Shown one piece after another: positions 27,597 through 33,714 of a stretch of 33,714 nucleotides of DNA. Position numbers and translations under genes: made by a program. Origin of the DNA: Alphaproteobacteria bacterium (GTDB lineage Bacteria; Pseudomonadota; Alphaproteobacteria; Rhizobiales; Beijerinckiaceae). The DNA lies in assembly GCA_021325385.1 (NCBI GenBank), contig JAJPHH010000204.1, positions 1 through 33,714 of the forward strand, written 5' to 3'. The first letter of the stretch is position 1. Every line of letters starts with the position of its first letter. Under the pieces are notes generated by a model. The model was not told where the DNA came from and searched no databases. It was given only the letters and a program-made list of their open reading frames with translations.

Positions 27597-28007
27597 ATGT
27601 TCAAGACAGCTCTTTTGGTCGGAGCAATCGCAATTTCAGGCGCGACAGCAGCCCTGGCCAACTCCCCGCCCATCGCCGACAACTTCCAGCCGTTCATGTG
27701 GCAGGGTCCGCAGGTGATCGGGCGACCGATGACTGCGCGCGAATTGGGTATGTTGGACCGTGTGAGCAAGGCGCCGGCCGCCGCCACGAGCAGCGCCGCT
27801 TACGTCGCTCGATACGCTCCAACGACGGCGGGCCCGGCGTCTTATGCCGCTCTCTACGAGGGCCGCGCGGCTTTCGCTCCCGCCTTCGCCGGCAACCGTA
27901 ACAAGCCCGTGGAATGGACTGGCGGAAAAGGCGGTCATTCCGACCTCTACGGCAACAGCGCGCCGATCCGACCATTCGAGACGCAGCAGATTCGAACGAG
28001 CCGGTAA
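27597..28007 (+). CDS. small exported protein of unknown function
   Basis: I do not recognise this 136-aa protein. Residues 1-22 form a clear signal peptide (MFKTALLVGAIAISGATAALA, cut before NS). The mature part is rich in Ala, Pro, Gly and Tyr and has no cysteine, so it is probably a soluble or surface-attached periplasmic protein. I chose the ATG at 27597 because GGAG (27587-27590) lies six bases upstream; starts at 27585 and 27591 are possible. It stands behind a relic of a kinase-gene end and about 320 bases ahead of the two-component genes. A role linked to that system is only suggested by position. Confidence 0.7.
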   Translation: MFKTALLVGAIAISGATAALANSPPIADNFQPFMWQGPQVIGRPMTARELGMLDRVSKAPAAATSSAAYVARYAPTTAGPASYAALYEGRAAFAPAFAGNRNKPVEWTGGKGGHSDLYGNSAPIRPFETQQIRTSR

Positions 28008-28327
28008 GGCGGGCCGCGGCTTGGTACAAACAGGATTGCCCCGTCGGGGCGCGAGCGCGGGGCGAGGCGGACGCGCGACCAATCGGGAAAGGCGCAACTG
28101 CCGCGTTTTCAAAACGCGCCGCTGTCCCCATTTCCGGACGGCAGCGGGGCAATCATCGTCTTCCCGGACGGGTTTGCGGCTCGTCTTGACCCATGGACCG
28201 CATGCGCCTCCTCTGGCGCGACAATTGACTGCAGGCGACTGTTCGGCCCGCTCCCGAGCGGCGTCCGACCGCGTGTCGGAACAAACGACCCGTCTCGCAG
28301 AATACGCGACAAATCGCGAGGAGACAT
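28008..28327. other. intergenic region upstream of the two-component operon
   Basis: No gene is supported in these 320 bases. Visible elements are a GCCCC-GTC-GGGGC stem (28038-28050) just after the small exported protein gene, the 17-base palindrome at 28102-28118, and two near-copies of CCGGACGG around 28134-28180. No strong sigma70 promoter could be assigned, though the promoter of the response-regulator operon should lie here. Confidence 0.6.
28102..28118. promoter_or_regulatory. perfect 17-base palindrome, candidate operator
   Basis: CGCGTTTT-C-AAAACGCG is a perfect palindrome about 210 bases upstream of the response regulator start. It is the most symmetrical short element in the region and has an AT-rich core. 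It could bind a dimeric regulator. OmpR-type regulators usually bind direct repeats, so it may serve another protein. Confidence 0.35.
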
Positions 28328-28993
28328 TTGCGGATTCTGCTGATCGAAGATGACGCCATGATCGGGCGCGCCCTGCGTCGAAGCCTGGAGCGCGAGGGCG
28401 TCGCGGTCGATTGGATTCGCGACGGAGCGGAAGGCGCCGAAGCCGCGGGGCTGGGCGAGCACGACCTGGCGCTCCTCGACCTGGGCCTGCCCGGCCTCGG
28501 CGGACTAGAAGTGTTGCGTCGGATGCGCGCGGCGCGCGTTCAGATGCCGGTCGTCATCGTGACGGCGCGAGATGAAATCGACGACCGCGTCCGCGGCCTC
28601 GATCTCGGCGCGGACGACTATGTCGTGAAGCCGTTCGCGACTCGCGAGCTTTTAGCGCGCATTCGCGCCGTCTCGCGCCGACGGAGCGGCGCGGCCGAAT
28701 CGCTTCTCCAGGCAGGCGATCTTCGTCTCGATCTCGCCGAGCACACGCTCGCCTGCGGCAATGACGTCGCCGTGCTCACGGCCCGGGAGTTCGCGCTGAT
28801 GCGCGCTCTGATGGAGCGTCCTGGCGCTATCCTGTCGCGCGCTCAACTCGAAGATCGCCTGTATGGATGGGGAGAGGAAGTCGAGAGCAACGCGATCGAC
28901 GTGCTGATCCATTCCATCCGGAAAAAATTCGGGAAAAGCGTCATTCGCAATATCAGAGGGGCAGGCTGGGCGGTTTCGAGAGACGGATCATGA
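28328..28993 (+). CDS. OmpR/PhoB-family response regulator
   Basis: This is a 221-aa two-component response regulator. The receiver domain (1-115) has the acidic pocket Glu7-Asp8-Asp9, phospho-acceptor Asp51 (LLDLGLPG), Thr79 and Lys101 (DDYVVKPF). The C-terminal winged-helix DNA-binding domain (about 125-217) shows LTAREFALMRALMERPG, SNAIDVLIHSIRKKFG and IRNIRGAGW. By sequence type it is close to the QseB/PmrA/TctD group. The start is TTG at 28328, preceded by GAGGAG at good spacing. Its stop overlaps the ATG of the kinase gene. The regulated genes probably include the PepSY and DUF347 genes downstream, by inference from the operon. Confidence 0.95.
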   Translation: MRILLIEDDAMIGRALRRSLEREGVAVDWIRDGAEGAEAAGLGEHDLALLDLGLPGLGGLEVLRRMRAARVQMPVVIVTARDEIDDRVRGLDLGADDYVVKPFATRELLARIRAVSRRRSGAAESLLQAGDLRLDLAEHTLACGNDVAVLTAREFALMRALMERPGAILSRAQLEDRLYGWGEEVESNAIDVLIHSIRKKFGKSVIRNIRGAGWAVSRDGS

Positions 28994-30309
28994 GATCTCT
29001 GCGAGGAGCGGTCCTGACCTGGACGACGGCTCTGCTCGCAGCGATCGGGGCGATCGCCTTTGGCATTTCCTATGAAATGGGCCGGCAGCAGGCGACAGAA
29101 TTTCTCGACGGTCAATTGCGCCAGATCGCGCTCAACGTCGGCGACTCGGTCGATGAAGCTTTTGCGCCGCCTGTCGATCAGGACGAAGAAGACCGCCTGA
29201 CGATCGACGTATGGAGCGTCCCGGATGGCGGATTGCTCAAATCCGTCGGAGGTCTGCTGCCGCAGCTCGGACGATCGGGACTGGGGACGGTTCAGGCGGA
29301 TGGCGAATCGTGGCGCGTGTTCATGGCGCGCGACGAAAAGCGAATCGTCCAGGTCGGGCAGCGGTTGATTGTACGAGACGAAATCGCCGCGACCGCGGGA
29401 GTCGAGGCCGGCCTGCCGATCTTGATCGCAATTCCGCTGGGATGGTTGATTCTGAGCCTGGCGCTTCGTCGGGTATTGCGGCCATTGACCATCATGACCG
29501 AGGCGATCGCGGCGCGGACGCCCGACTCGACGGAGCCCCTTCCACTGGACGCCGCTCCCGACGAATTGAGGCCCGTACTCGCGGCGATGAATGACCTGAC
29601 GGCCCGTCTGGGAGAGGCGCTGCATCGGCAGCGTCGCTTCGTCTCCGACGCCGCGCACGAATTGCGGACTCCGCTGACGGCGCTTCGAATTCAAATCGAG
29701 AACTTGGCGGCGGAGACCGCCAGGGCCGATTCCGAGGCCCTCGAGGAGATCGGACGCGGCCTGGATCGCGCGACCGCCCTGGTCGATCAGATGCTGAAAC
29801 TGGCTCGGCTCGACTCATCCGAGGCCGCGCGGCGTGACGAACGTGTCGATCTGACCGAACTCGTGAGCGCATGCGTCGCCGAGTGCGCGCCGCTCGCCGA
29901 CGCCAAAAACGTCGATCTCGGTCTCGACGCCAAGCCGACGGGCGCATTGCTCGCTTCGCGCGAGGAGCTGCGGCTCCTGTTCACGAACCTTCTCCAGAAC
30001 GCAATCCGCTATACGGGCGAGGGAGGCTGCGTCGACGTCTGCGCCTCTGTCATAGACGGTTTCGCGACGGTTGAGATCATCGACACCGGTCCGGGAATTC
30101 CGGAGGCGGAATTGCCGCGCGTGTTCGAACGGTTCTATCGCGCCGCGCCGCCAGGAACGGAGGGCGCCGGCCTCGGCCTTGCGATCGCGCGCAGCGTCGC
30201 CGGCAAATATGGTTTCGAATTGGAGCTCGCCAATCGAACCGATCGCGCCGGCCTACGCGCTTCCACGCGCATCGCCGCGGCCCGGCTCTCCGATATCATT
30301 CTGTCCTAA
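28990..30309 (+). CDS. sensor histidine kinase
   Basis: This is the cognate sensor kinase, 439 aa, in the inner membrane. A helix at about 7-30 and another at about 143-162 enclose a periplasmic sensing domain of some 110 acid-rich residues (PPVDQDEEDRL). A HAMP-like linker follows. The H-box is FVSDAAHELRTPLTALR with His223. The N-box LLQNAIRYTGEGG, G1 DTGPGIPEAELPRVFERFYR and G2 GAGLGLAIARS make up the ATPase domain. The type matches QseC/TctE kinases. Its start overlaps the regulator stop as ATGA. The last 29 bases have a near copy at 27461-27489. The acidic sensor domain would suit a cation signal, but that is inference. Confidence 0.95.
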   Translation: MRSLRGAVLTWTTALLAAIGAIAFGISYEMGRQQATEFLDGQLRQIALNVGDSVDEAFAPPVDQDEEDRLTIDVWSVPDGGLLKSVGGLLPQLGRSGLGTVQADGESWRVFMARDEKRIVQVGQRLIVRDEIAATAGVEAGLPILIAIPLGWLILSLALRRVLRPLTIMTEAIAARTPDSTEPLPLDAAPDELRPVLAAMNDLTARLGEALHRQRRFVSDAAHELRTPLTALRIQIENLAAETARADSEALEEIGRGLDRATALVDQMLKLARLDSSEAARRDERVDLTELVSACVAECAPLADAKNVDLGLDAKPTGALLASREELRLLFTNLLQNAIRYTGEGGCVDVCASVIDGFATVEIIDTGPGIPEAELPRVFERFYRAAPPGTEGAGLGLAIARSVAGKYGFELELANRTDRAGLRASTRIAAARLSDIILS

Positions 30310-30385
30310 GAATCGATCGCTAGACCTCCGGCGAACGCTCGCGGCGCGTGGCGTCGCGAGCCCATCCTGTTCAAAGGAGACAGCA

Positions 30386-30697
30386 ATGATCCGAGCGAAA
30401 ACGTTCATGGCTATGATTGTCGCGATCGCGTGCGGGGCTCAAGCCGCGCCGGCCTTCGCCTATCGCGGGCAGAAATACGCCTCGGAAGCCAAGATCGCCA
30501 TCTCCCAGGCCCGCCAAATCGCGCTTCGCGCCTATCCGGGCAAGATCACGGACGAAGAGCTCGAGAAGGAGAGCGGCGGCAGCGGTCTTCGATATGCTTT
30601 CGACATAGCCGGCGCCAAAGGCGTGCACGAGGTCGGCGTCGACGCGCGCACCGGCCATCTCCTCGAGAACTCGACCGAAGGCCCGCATCCGGACTGA
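30386..30697 (+). CDS. exported PepSY-domain protein
   Basis: This 103-aa protein has a signal peptide (about 1-25, ending PAFA before YRG) and one PepSY domain. The domain runs from about residue 36 (KIAISQARQIALRAYPGKITDEELEKE) to 95, with YAFDIAGAKGVHEVGVDARTG as its strands. PepSY proteins are periplasmic and often sit with two-component systems of the QseBC or metal-responsive type, where their role is poorly known. AAAGGAGACAGC before the ATG is a strong ribosome-binding site. It lies 76 bases after the kinase stop, which includes a short stem. A role as accessory sensor or ligand modulator is inferred. Confidence 0.88.
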   Translation: MIRAKTFMAMIVAIACGAQAAPAFAYRGQKYASEAKIAISQARQIALRAYPGKITDEELEKESGGSGLRYAFDIAGAKGVHEVGVDARTGHLLENSTEGPHPD

Positions 30698-30856
30698 GCC
30701 CGATCGCCCGGCGAGAACAGTCCGGTTCGCCCCGACTGATCGCTATCTACGCCGCCATGCCGCCGAGCGACGCTGCCCGATGTTCGAGGCGGAAGCCTCA
30801 CGACCTTGTCGCGACTTCGCCCGGCGCGCCCGTATCAGCCTCGATGAGGAGACAGA

Positions 30857-31681
30857 ATGACCGACCAAGTTGCGCGCTTCGCCGGCGCTAAAGCAGCTCT
30901 GAGCAAAGTACCCGAGGTCACCCTCTCGTTTTGGGTCATTAAAATCCTGGCCACGACCTTGGGCGAAACCGGCGGCGACTCCGTCACAATGAGCCTGTTG
31001 CACGCGGACGCCAATGCTCACAATGGCGGCTATCTGATCGGGACCGGAATATTTTTCGCGATCTTTGTCGCGGCCGTCGTCATTCAGATCATGACCCCGC
31101 GTTTCAATGCCGGGACTTATTGGTTCGCCATCGTGGCCTCGACCACAATGGGGACAGCGATGGCCGATTTTTTCGACCGCTCGCTCGGCGTCGGTTATGT
31201 TGGCGGGTCCTCGATTTTGTTGGCCTGCGTTCTGGCTTCGCTCGCGCTTTGGCGAGGGGCCCTGGGATCGGTGGATGTTCAGACGGTCGCAACCCCGCGG
31301 GTGGAGCTTTTCTACTGGGTGACCATCACGTTCTCGCAGACGCTCGGGACGGCGCTGGGCGACTGGATGGCGGACGACACGGGCTTGGGTTACGGCGGAG
31401 GCGCCCTGGTCTTCGTCGTCGGGCTGGCTGCTCTGGGGGCGCTGTACTATTGGACCAGCGTCTCGCGGGTCTTTCTGTTCTGGGCGGCGTTCATACTGAC
31501 CCGGCCTCTTGGCGCAACGGTCGGAGACTTCCTGGACAAGCCGACGAGCCATGGCGGGCTCGACTTCAGTCGGCCGTTAGCTTCGGCGATCATCCTTGCG
31601 GCGATCGTCGCTCTTATCCTGATCCTGCCGCAAAAGCCCGGGCGTCACCCACATTCGACGGAGGCGGTATCGGCTGAGTAG
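30857..31681 (+). CDS. four-repeat membrane protein, DUF347/COG4705 family
   Basis: This 274-aa membrane protein consists of four copies of one unit, each with about two helices. Each copy has a 17-residue core that starts [FY]W, has Gly at position 12 and ends in Asp: FWVIKILATTLGETGGD (25-41), YWFAIVASTTMGTAMAD (88-104), YWVTITFSQTLGTALGD (153-169) and FWAAFILTRPLGATVGD (208-224). This matches the DUF347 repeat family (COG4705), function unknown. Four buried Asp residues with pseudo-fourfold symmetry suggest ion or solute transport, which is inference. GAGGAGACAG precedes the ATG. It closes the regulator-kinase-PepSY operon. Confidence 0.85.
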   Translation: MTDQVARFAGAKAALSKVPEVTLSFWVIKILATTLGETGGDSVTMSLLHADANAHNGGYLIGTGIFFAIFVAAVVIQIMTPRFNAGTYWFAIVASTTMGTAMADFFDRSLGVGYVGGSSILLACVLASLALWRGALGSVDVQTVATPRVELFYWVTITFSQTLGTALGDWMADDTGLGYGGGALVFVVGLAALGALYYWTSVSRVFLFWAAFILTRPLGATVGDFLDKPTSHGGLDFSRPLASAIILAAIVALILILPQKPGRHPHSTEAVSAE

Positions 31682-31711
31682 GCGTCGCCGATCTTCGGAA
31701 TGTTGCTTGTT

Positions 31712-31742
31712 AAAAAAAAATCGCGCCCCGAGAGGGGCGCGA
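31712..31742 (-). terminator. Rho-independent terminator of carD-family gene
   Basis: A perfect 9-bp stem (TCGCGCCCC / GGGGCGCGA, 31721-31742) with loop GAGA is followed, on the minus strand, by nine T residues (31720-31712). It lies 24 bases past the CarD-like stop. The stem could also end the DUF347 transcript on the plus strand, though without a T-run. Confidence 0.9.
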
Positions 31743-31766
31743 CGATCGTTCAGCGGAAGCTCGCCG

Positions 31767-32951
31767 TTACGCGGCCTCTTCGACGTCCGCGTCGGTCGCC
31801 GCCTCGCCGGCGGCGGCGGCTTCGCTCTTACGGCCGCGCTGGCCTTTCTGGAGCTGGCCTTCGAGCAGTTTCAGCGCCTCGCCTTCGCCGATCTTCTGCA
31901 CCACGGCGACTTCGCGCGCCATCCGGTCGACGGCCGCTTCATAGAGCTGTCGCTCCGAATAGGACTGCTCGGGCTGGGCTTCCGAGCGATAGAGATCGCG
32001 GACGACTTCGGCGATCGCGATCAAATCGCCGGAATTGATCTTGGCTTCGTATTCCTGGGCGCGTCGCGACCACATGGTCCGCTTGATGCGGGCGCGGCCG
32101 AGCAGCGTGTCGAGCGACTTCGTCACGAGGTCCGGATCGGACAATTTGCGCATGCCGACGCTGGCCGCTTTGCCGACCGGCACGCGCAACATCATCTTGT
32201 CCTTGACGAACGTGATCACGAACAATTCGAGGCGGAAGCCGGCCACTTCCTGCTCCTCGATCGCCACGATCTGGCCGACGCCATGCGCCGGATAGACGAC
32301 GAATTCGCCCGCCTTGAAGCCGTGCCGCGGCGCGGCCGGCTTGGCGGCGGGCTTCTCGTCGAGCCGCGGCGCCGGCTTGGCCGCGCCCTGCAAGGGAACG
32401 ACCGGCGCGGGCGCCGGCTGGGCCGGCGGAGGCGCCGGCGTGCGGGTTTCGCTCGCCGCTGCAGGCTTGGCCAGCCCGCCGACATTGTTCTTGGTCACGC
32501 CGACGACGCTTTTCGCCGCCTGGGGATTCTTCGTGACGGTCGCTGGGTTCTTTACCTCAGTCTTCGTTTTCGCCGCGTTCAACTCTTGATTTTCCTTTGC
32601 TTCGTTCGCCAATGGCGGAGTTTTGACCGGCGGAGCGGCCTGCTTCGCCTCGACTTCGATTTTCTGCTTGATCGGCGGCCGCGCCGTTTTTGCGGCGGAC
32701 GCGGCCTGTTTCGCCGCCGTCTTGACCGACGGCGCGGCTGAGGTTTTGGCGCTCTTCGCCGCGACCTTGGCTTTCGCCGCCTTTTCCTTCGCCGCCAGCG
32801 CAGCCTTGTCGAGCTTGGTCAGGCTCTTGCTCGCCTTGCTCTTGCGGGCGGCGGAATTCTTCGCGCTCTTGGCGGCGGTCGTCGCCGTTCGCTTGGGCGC
32901 CTTGGACCCGCGAGCCGCTGTTTTTTTTGCCGTTTTCTTTCGCGACGCCAT
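31767..32951 (-). CDS. CarD-family transcription regulator with long N-terminal extension
   Basis: CarD/CdnL proteins bind RNA polymerase beta and steady the open complex at promoters such as those of rRNA. Here the CarD domain covers about 208-375. It starts HGFKAGEFVVYPAHGVGQIVAIEEQ and contains MLRVPVGKAASVGMR and RAQEYEAKINSGDLIAIAEVVRDL. It matches alphaproteobacterial CarD proteins, which I recall as about 170-200 aa. The first 205 residues are an added low-complexity stretch of Lys, Ala, Pro and Thr, like histone H1 or AlgP. The ATG at 32951 has GGAGAA upstream, and the extension is in frame without interruption. A start near the CarD domain cannot be ruled out. Confidence 0.9.
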   Translation of the reverse strand: MASRKKTAKKTAARGSKAPKRTATTAAKSAKNSAARKSKASKSLTKLDKAALAAKEKAAKAKVAAKSAKTSAAPSVKTAAKQAASAAKTARPPIKQKIEVEAKQAAPPVKTPPLANEAKENQELNAAKTKTEVKNPATVTKNPQAAKSVVGVTKNNVGGLAKPAAASETRTPAPPPAQPAPAPVVPLQGAAKPAPRLDEKPAAKPAAPRHGFKAGEFVVYPAHGVGQIVAIEEQEVAGFRLELFVITFVKDKMMLRVPVGKAASVGMRKLSDPDLVTKSLDTLLGRARIKRTMWSRRAQEYEAKINSGDLIAIAEVVRDLYRSEAQPEQSYSERQLYEAAVDRMAREVAVVQKIGEGEALKLLEGQLQKGQRGRKSEAAAAGEAATDADVEEAA

Positions 32952-33128
32952 GGCCGTTCTTCTCCGATTCTCGATCCCGCCGCCGATCGCCCCGCGCCTC
33001 GAAGCGCAGCCGGCGATCTCAACGGCTGGTTGCAGTAGATTACTGAAATCGCGCTGACGACCTCGAATGCGGCCGACTAGGCTCGCGACTCGAGCGGCAA
33101 AGCGTCCAACTGCCGATCGTTAAAAATA

Positions 33129-33157
33129 TGTATATCACAAAATGCATGAAAAATCAA
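33129..33157 (-). promoter_or_regulatory. candidate sigma70 promoter of the carD-family gene
   Basis: On the minus strand TTGATT (33157-33152) and TATACA (33134-33129) are separated by exactly 17 bases in an AT-rich island. Transcription would begin near 33122, giving a leader of about 170 bases before the ATG at 32951. Upstream of it is the fdxA terminator, so the two genes have separate transcripts. The leader (32952-33121) shows no further clear element. Confidence 0.55.
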
Positions 33158-33199
33158 AAAGCAACCGCCGCGCAACCGGTCCTTCGGCGCGCGGTGGTT
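33156..33199 (-). terminator. Rho-independent terminator of fdxA
   Basis: Positions 33163-33173 (AACCGCCGCGC) pair with 33189-33199 (GCGCGGTGGTT), 10 of 11 matched, around a 15-base loop. On the minus strand the stem is followed by GC and five T residues (33160-33156). It begins 27 bases after the fdxA stop. Its T-run overlaps the -35 of the next promoter. Confidence 0.65.
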
Positions 33200-33225
33200 A
33201 ATTGAAGCCGATCGGCCCGAGACGT

Positions 33226-33564
33226 TCAGTCGCCCTGCCCCGGCTTGGGGGAGAAATAGGCGTCAAATTTCCCCAGTTTTCCGTCATACTCCTTCGCGTC
33301 CGACGGCGGCTCCCGCTTGACGGTGATGTTCGGCCACATCTTGGCGTATTCCGCGTTGAGACCAAGCCATTTCTCGAGACCGGGGTCAGTATCCGGCTTG
33401 ATCGCTTCGGCGGGGCATTCCGGCTCGCAGACGCCGCAATCGATGCATTCGTCGGGATGGATGACCAGCATGTTCTCGCCCTCGTAGAAACAATCCACGG
33501 GGCAGACTTCTACGCAGTCCATATATTTGCACTTGATGCAATTTTCGACCACGACGTAGGTCAT
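33226..33564 (-). CDS. fdxA: 7Fe ferredoxin (3Fe-4S/4Fe-4S)
   Basis: This is a small electron-transfer protein of 112 aa like Azotobacter ferredoxin I. By analogy, Cys9, Cys17 and Cys50 bind the [3Fe-4S] cluster. Cys21, Cys40, Cys43 and Cys46 bind the [4Fe-4S] cluster. Cys12 and Cys25 are the free cysteines seen in the family. The sequence [20 protein letters not shown] and [13 protein letters not shown] is unmistakable. GCAGGAG lies just before the ATG. Beside carD, as is common in this order. The electron partner is not shown by the context. Confidence 0.96.
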   Translation of the reverse strand: MTYVVVENCIKCKYMDCVEVCPVDCFYEGENMLVIHPDECIDCGVCEPECPAEAIKPDTDPGLEKWLGLNAEYAKMWPNITVKREPPSDAKEYDGKLGKFDAYFSPKPGQGD

Positions 33565-33676
33565 GCATTACTCCTGCGGCGCGCCTCGCCGCCGACATTT
33601 TCGTCCGCTGACGGCGCGGTAGCTAACGCCATTGGCGCGGCGGCGCAATATTTTCTCGATCTATTCGCTCGACATT

Positions 33677-33714
33677 TCACTCGCCGCGCTGCTTGGCCTC
33701 GAGCTCGGCCTTGA
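33677..33714 (-). CDS. C-terminal end of an upstream gene (partial)
   Basis: On the minus strand the window's last bases read as codons KAELEAKQRGE followed by a TGA at 33679-33677, 112 bases ahead of fdxA. This looks like a lysine/glutamate-rich protein tail running in from outside the window. In related genomes an S4-domain RNA-binding protein often precedes fdxA, but 11 residues are too few to identify it. Confidence 0.35.
   Translation of the reverse strand, partial: KAELEAKQRGE

Noticed and set aside
30334-30359. Stem after the histidine kinase as a terminator splitting the operon
   Set aside because: No T-tract follows, and PepSY has a strong ribosome-binding site just beyond; more likely an RNA-stability element.

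Overview
The window is about 34 kb of GC-rich, gene-dense chromosomal DNA from an alphaproteobacterium, most likely of the order Hyphomicrobiales (Rhizobiales). That placement is an inference from a class I lysyl-tRNA synthetase, a DUF2794 protein, an AccD that has lost its zinc-ribbon cysteines, a trpF-trpB-trpA-accD-folC gene string and an fdxA-carD pair. I saw no rRNA, tRNA, CRISPR array, phage gene or transposase.

Layout. Positions 1-387 hold no gene but carry two large hairpins and a palindromic dispersed repeat. A periplasmic solute-binding protein (minus) diverges from a membrane glycosyltransferase (plus), which is followed by lysK. Convergent to these and on the minus strand is trpF-trpB-[vapB-vapC]-trpA-accD-folC; a VapBC toxin-antitoxin pair with its own candidate operator sits between trpB and trpA. 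Next come exopolysaccharide genes (flippase and WecG-type transferase, minus; polyprenyl-phosphate sugar-1-phosphate transferase, plus). A housekeeping block follows: mutY (minus), then a DUF721 gene, dapF and mtaB (plus), then a small ORF and a DUF2794 gene. A second exopolysaccharide block holds a Tat-exported GH5 glycosidase, a Wzc-like chain-length protein (minus), a Wzy-like polymerase, a GT4 glycosyltransferase and a protein resembling glucosamine inositolphosphorylceramide transferase. Together the two blocks could supply most steps of one Wzx/Wzy-type polysaccharide pathway.

Positions 27.4-31.7 kb hold an envelope-sensing module: a small exported protein, an OmpR-type response regulator, its histidine kinase, an exported PepSY protein and a membrane protein of four DUF347 repeats. 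A copy of the last bases of the kinase gene and its leader lies upstream of the small exported protein, 2.8 kb away, which suggests a duplication relic. The window ends with a CarD-family regulator carrying an unusually long Lys/Ala/Pro-rich N-terminus, a 7Fe ferredoxin (fdxA), and the last codons of a further minus-strand gene.

The most unusual points are the four-gene TCS-PepSY-DUF347 module with its duplicated tail, the VapBC pair inside the trp operon, the histone-like extension on CarD, the Wzc homologue without a tyrosine tail or Walker A' aspartate, and the GT2 enzyme with an MshEN-like N-terminal domain. All calls come from reading the sequence; no database search was possible.
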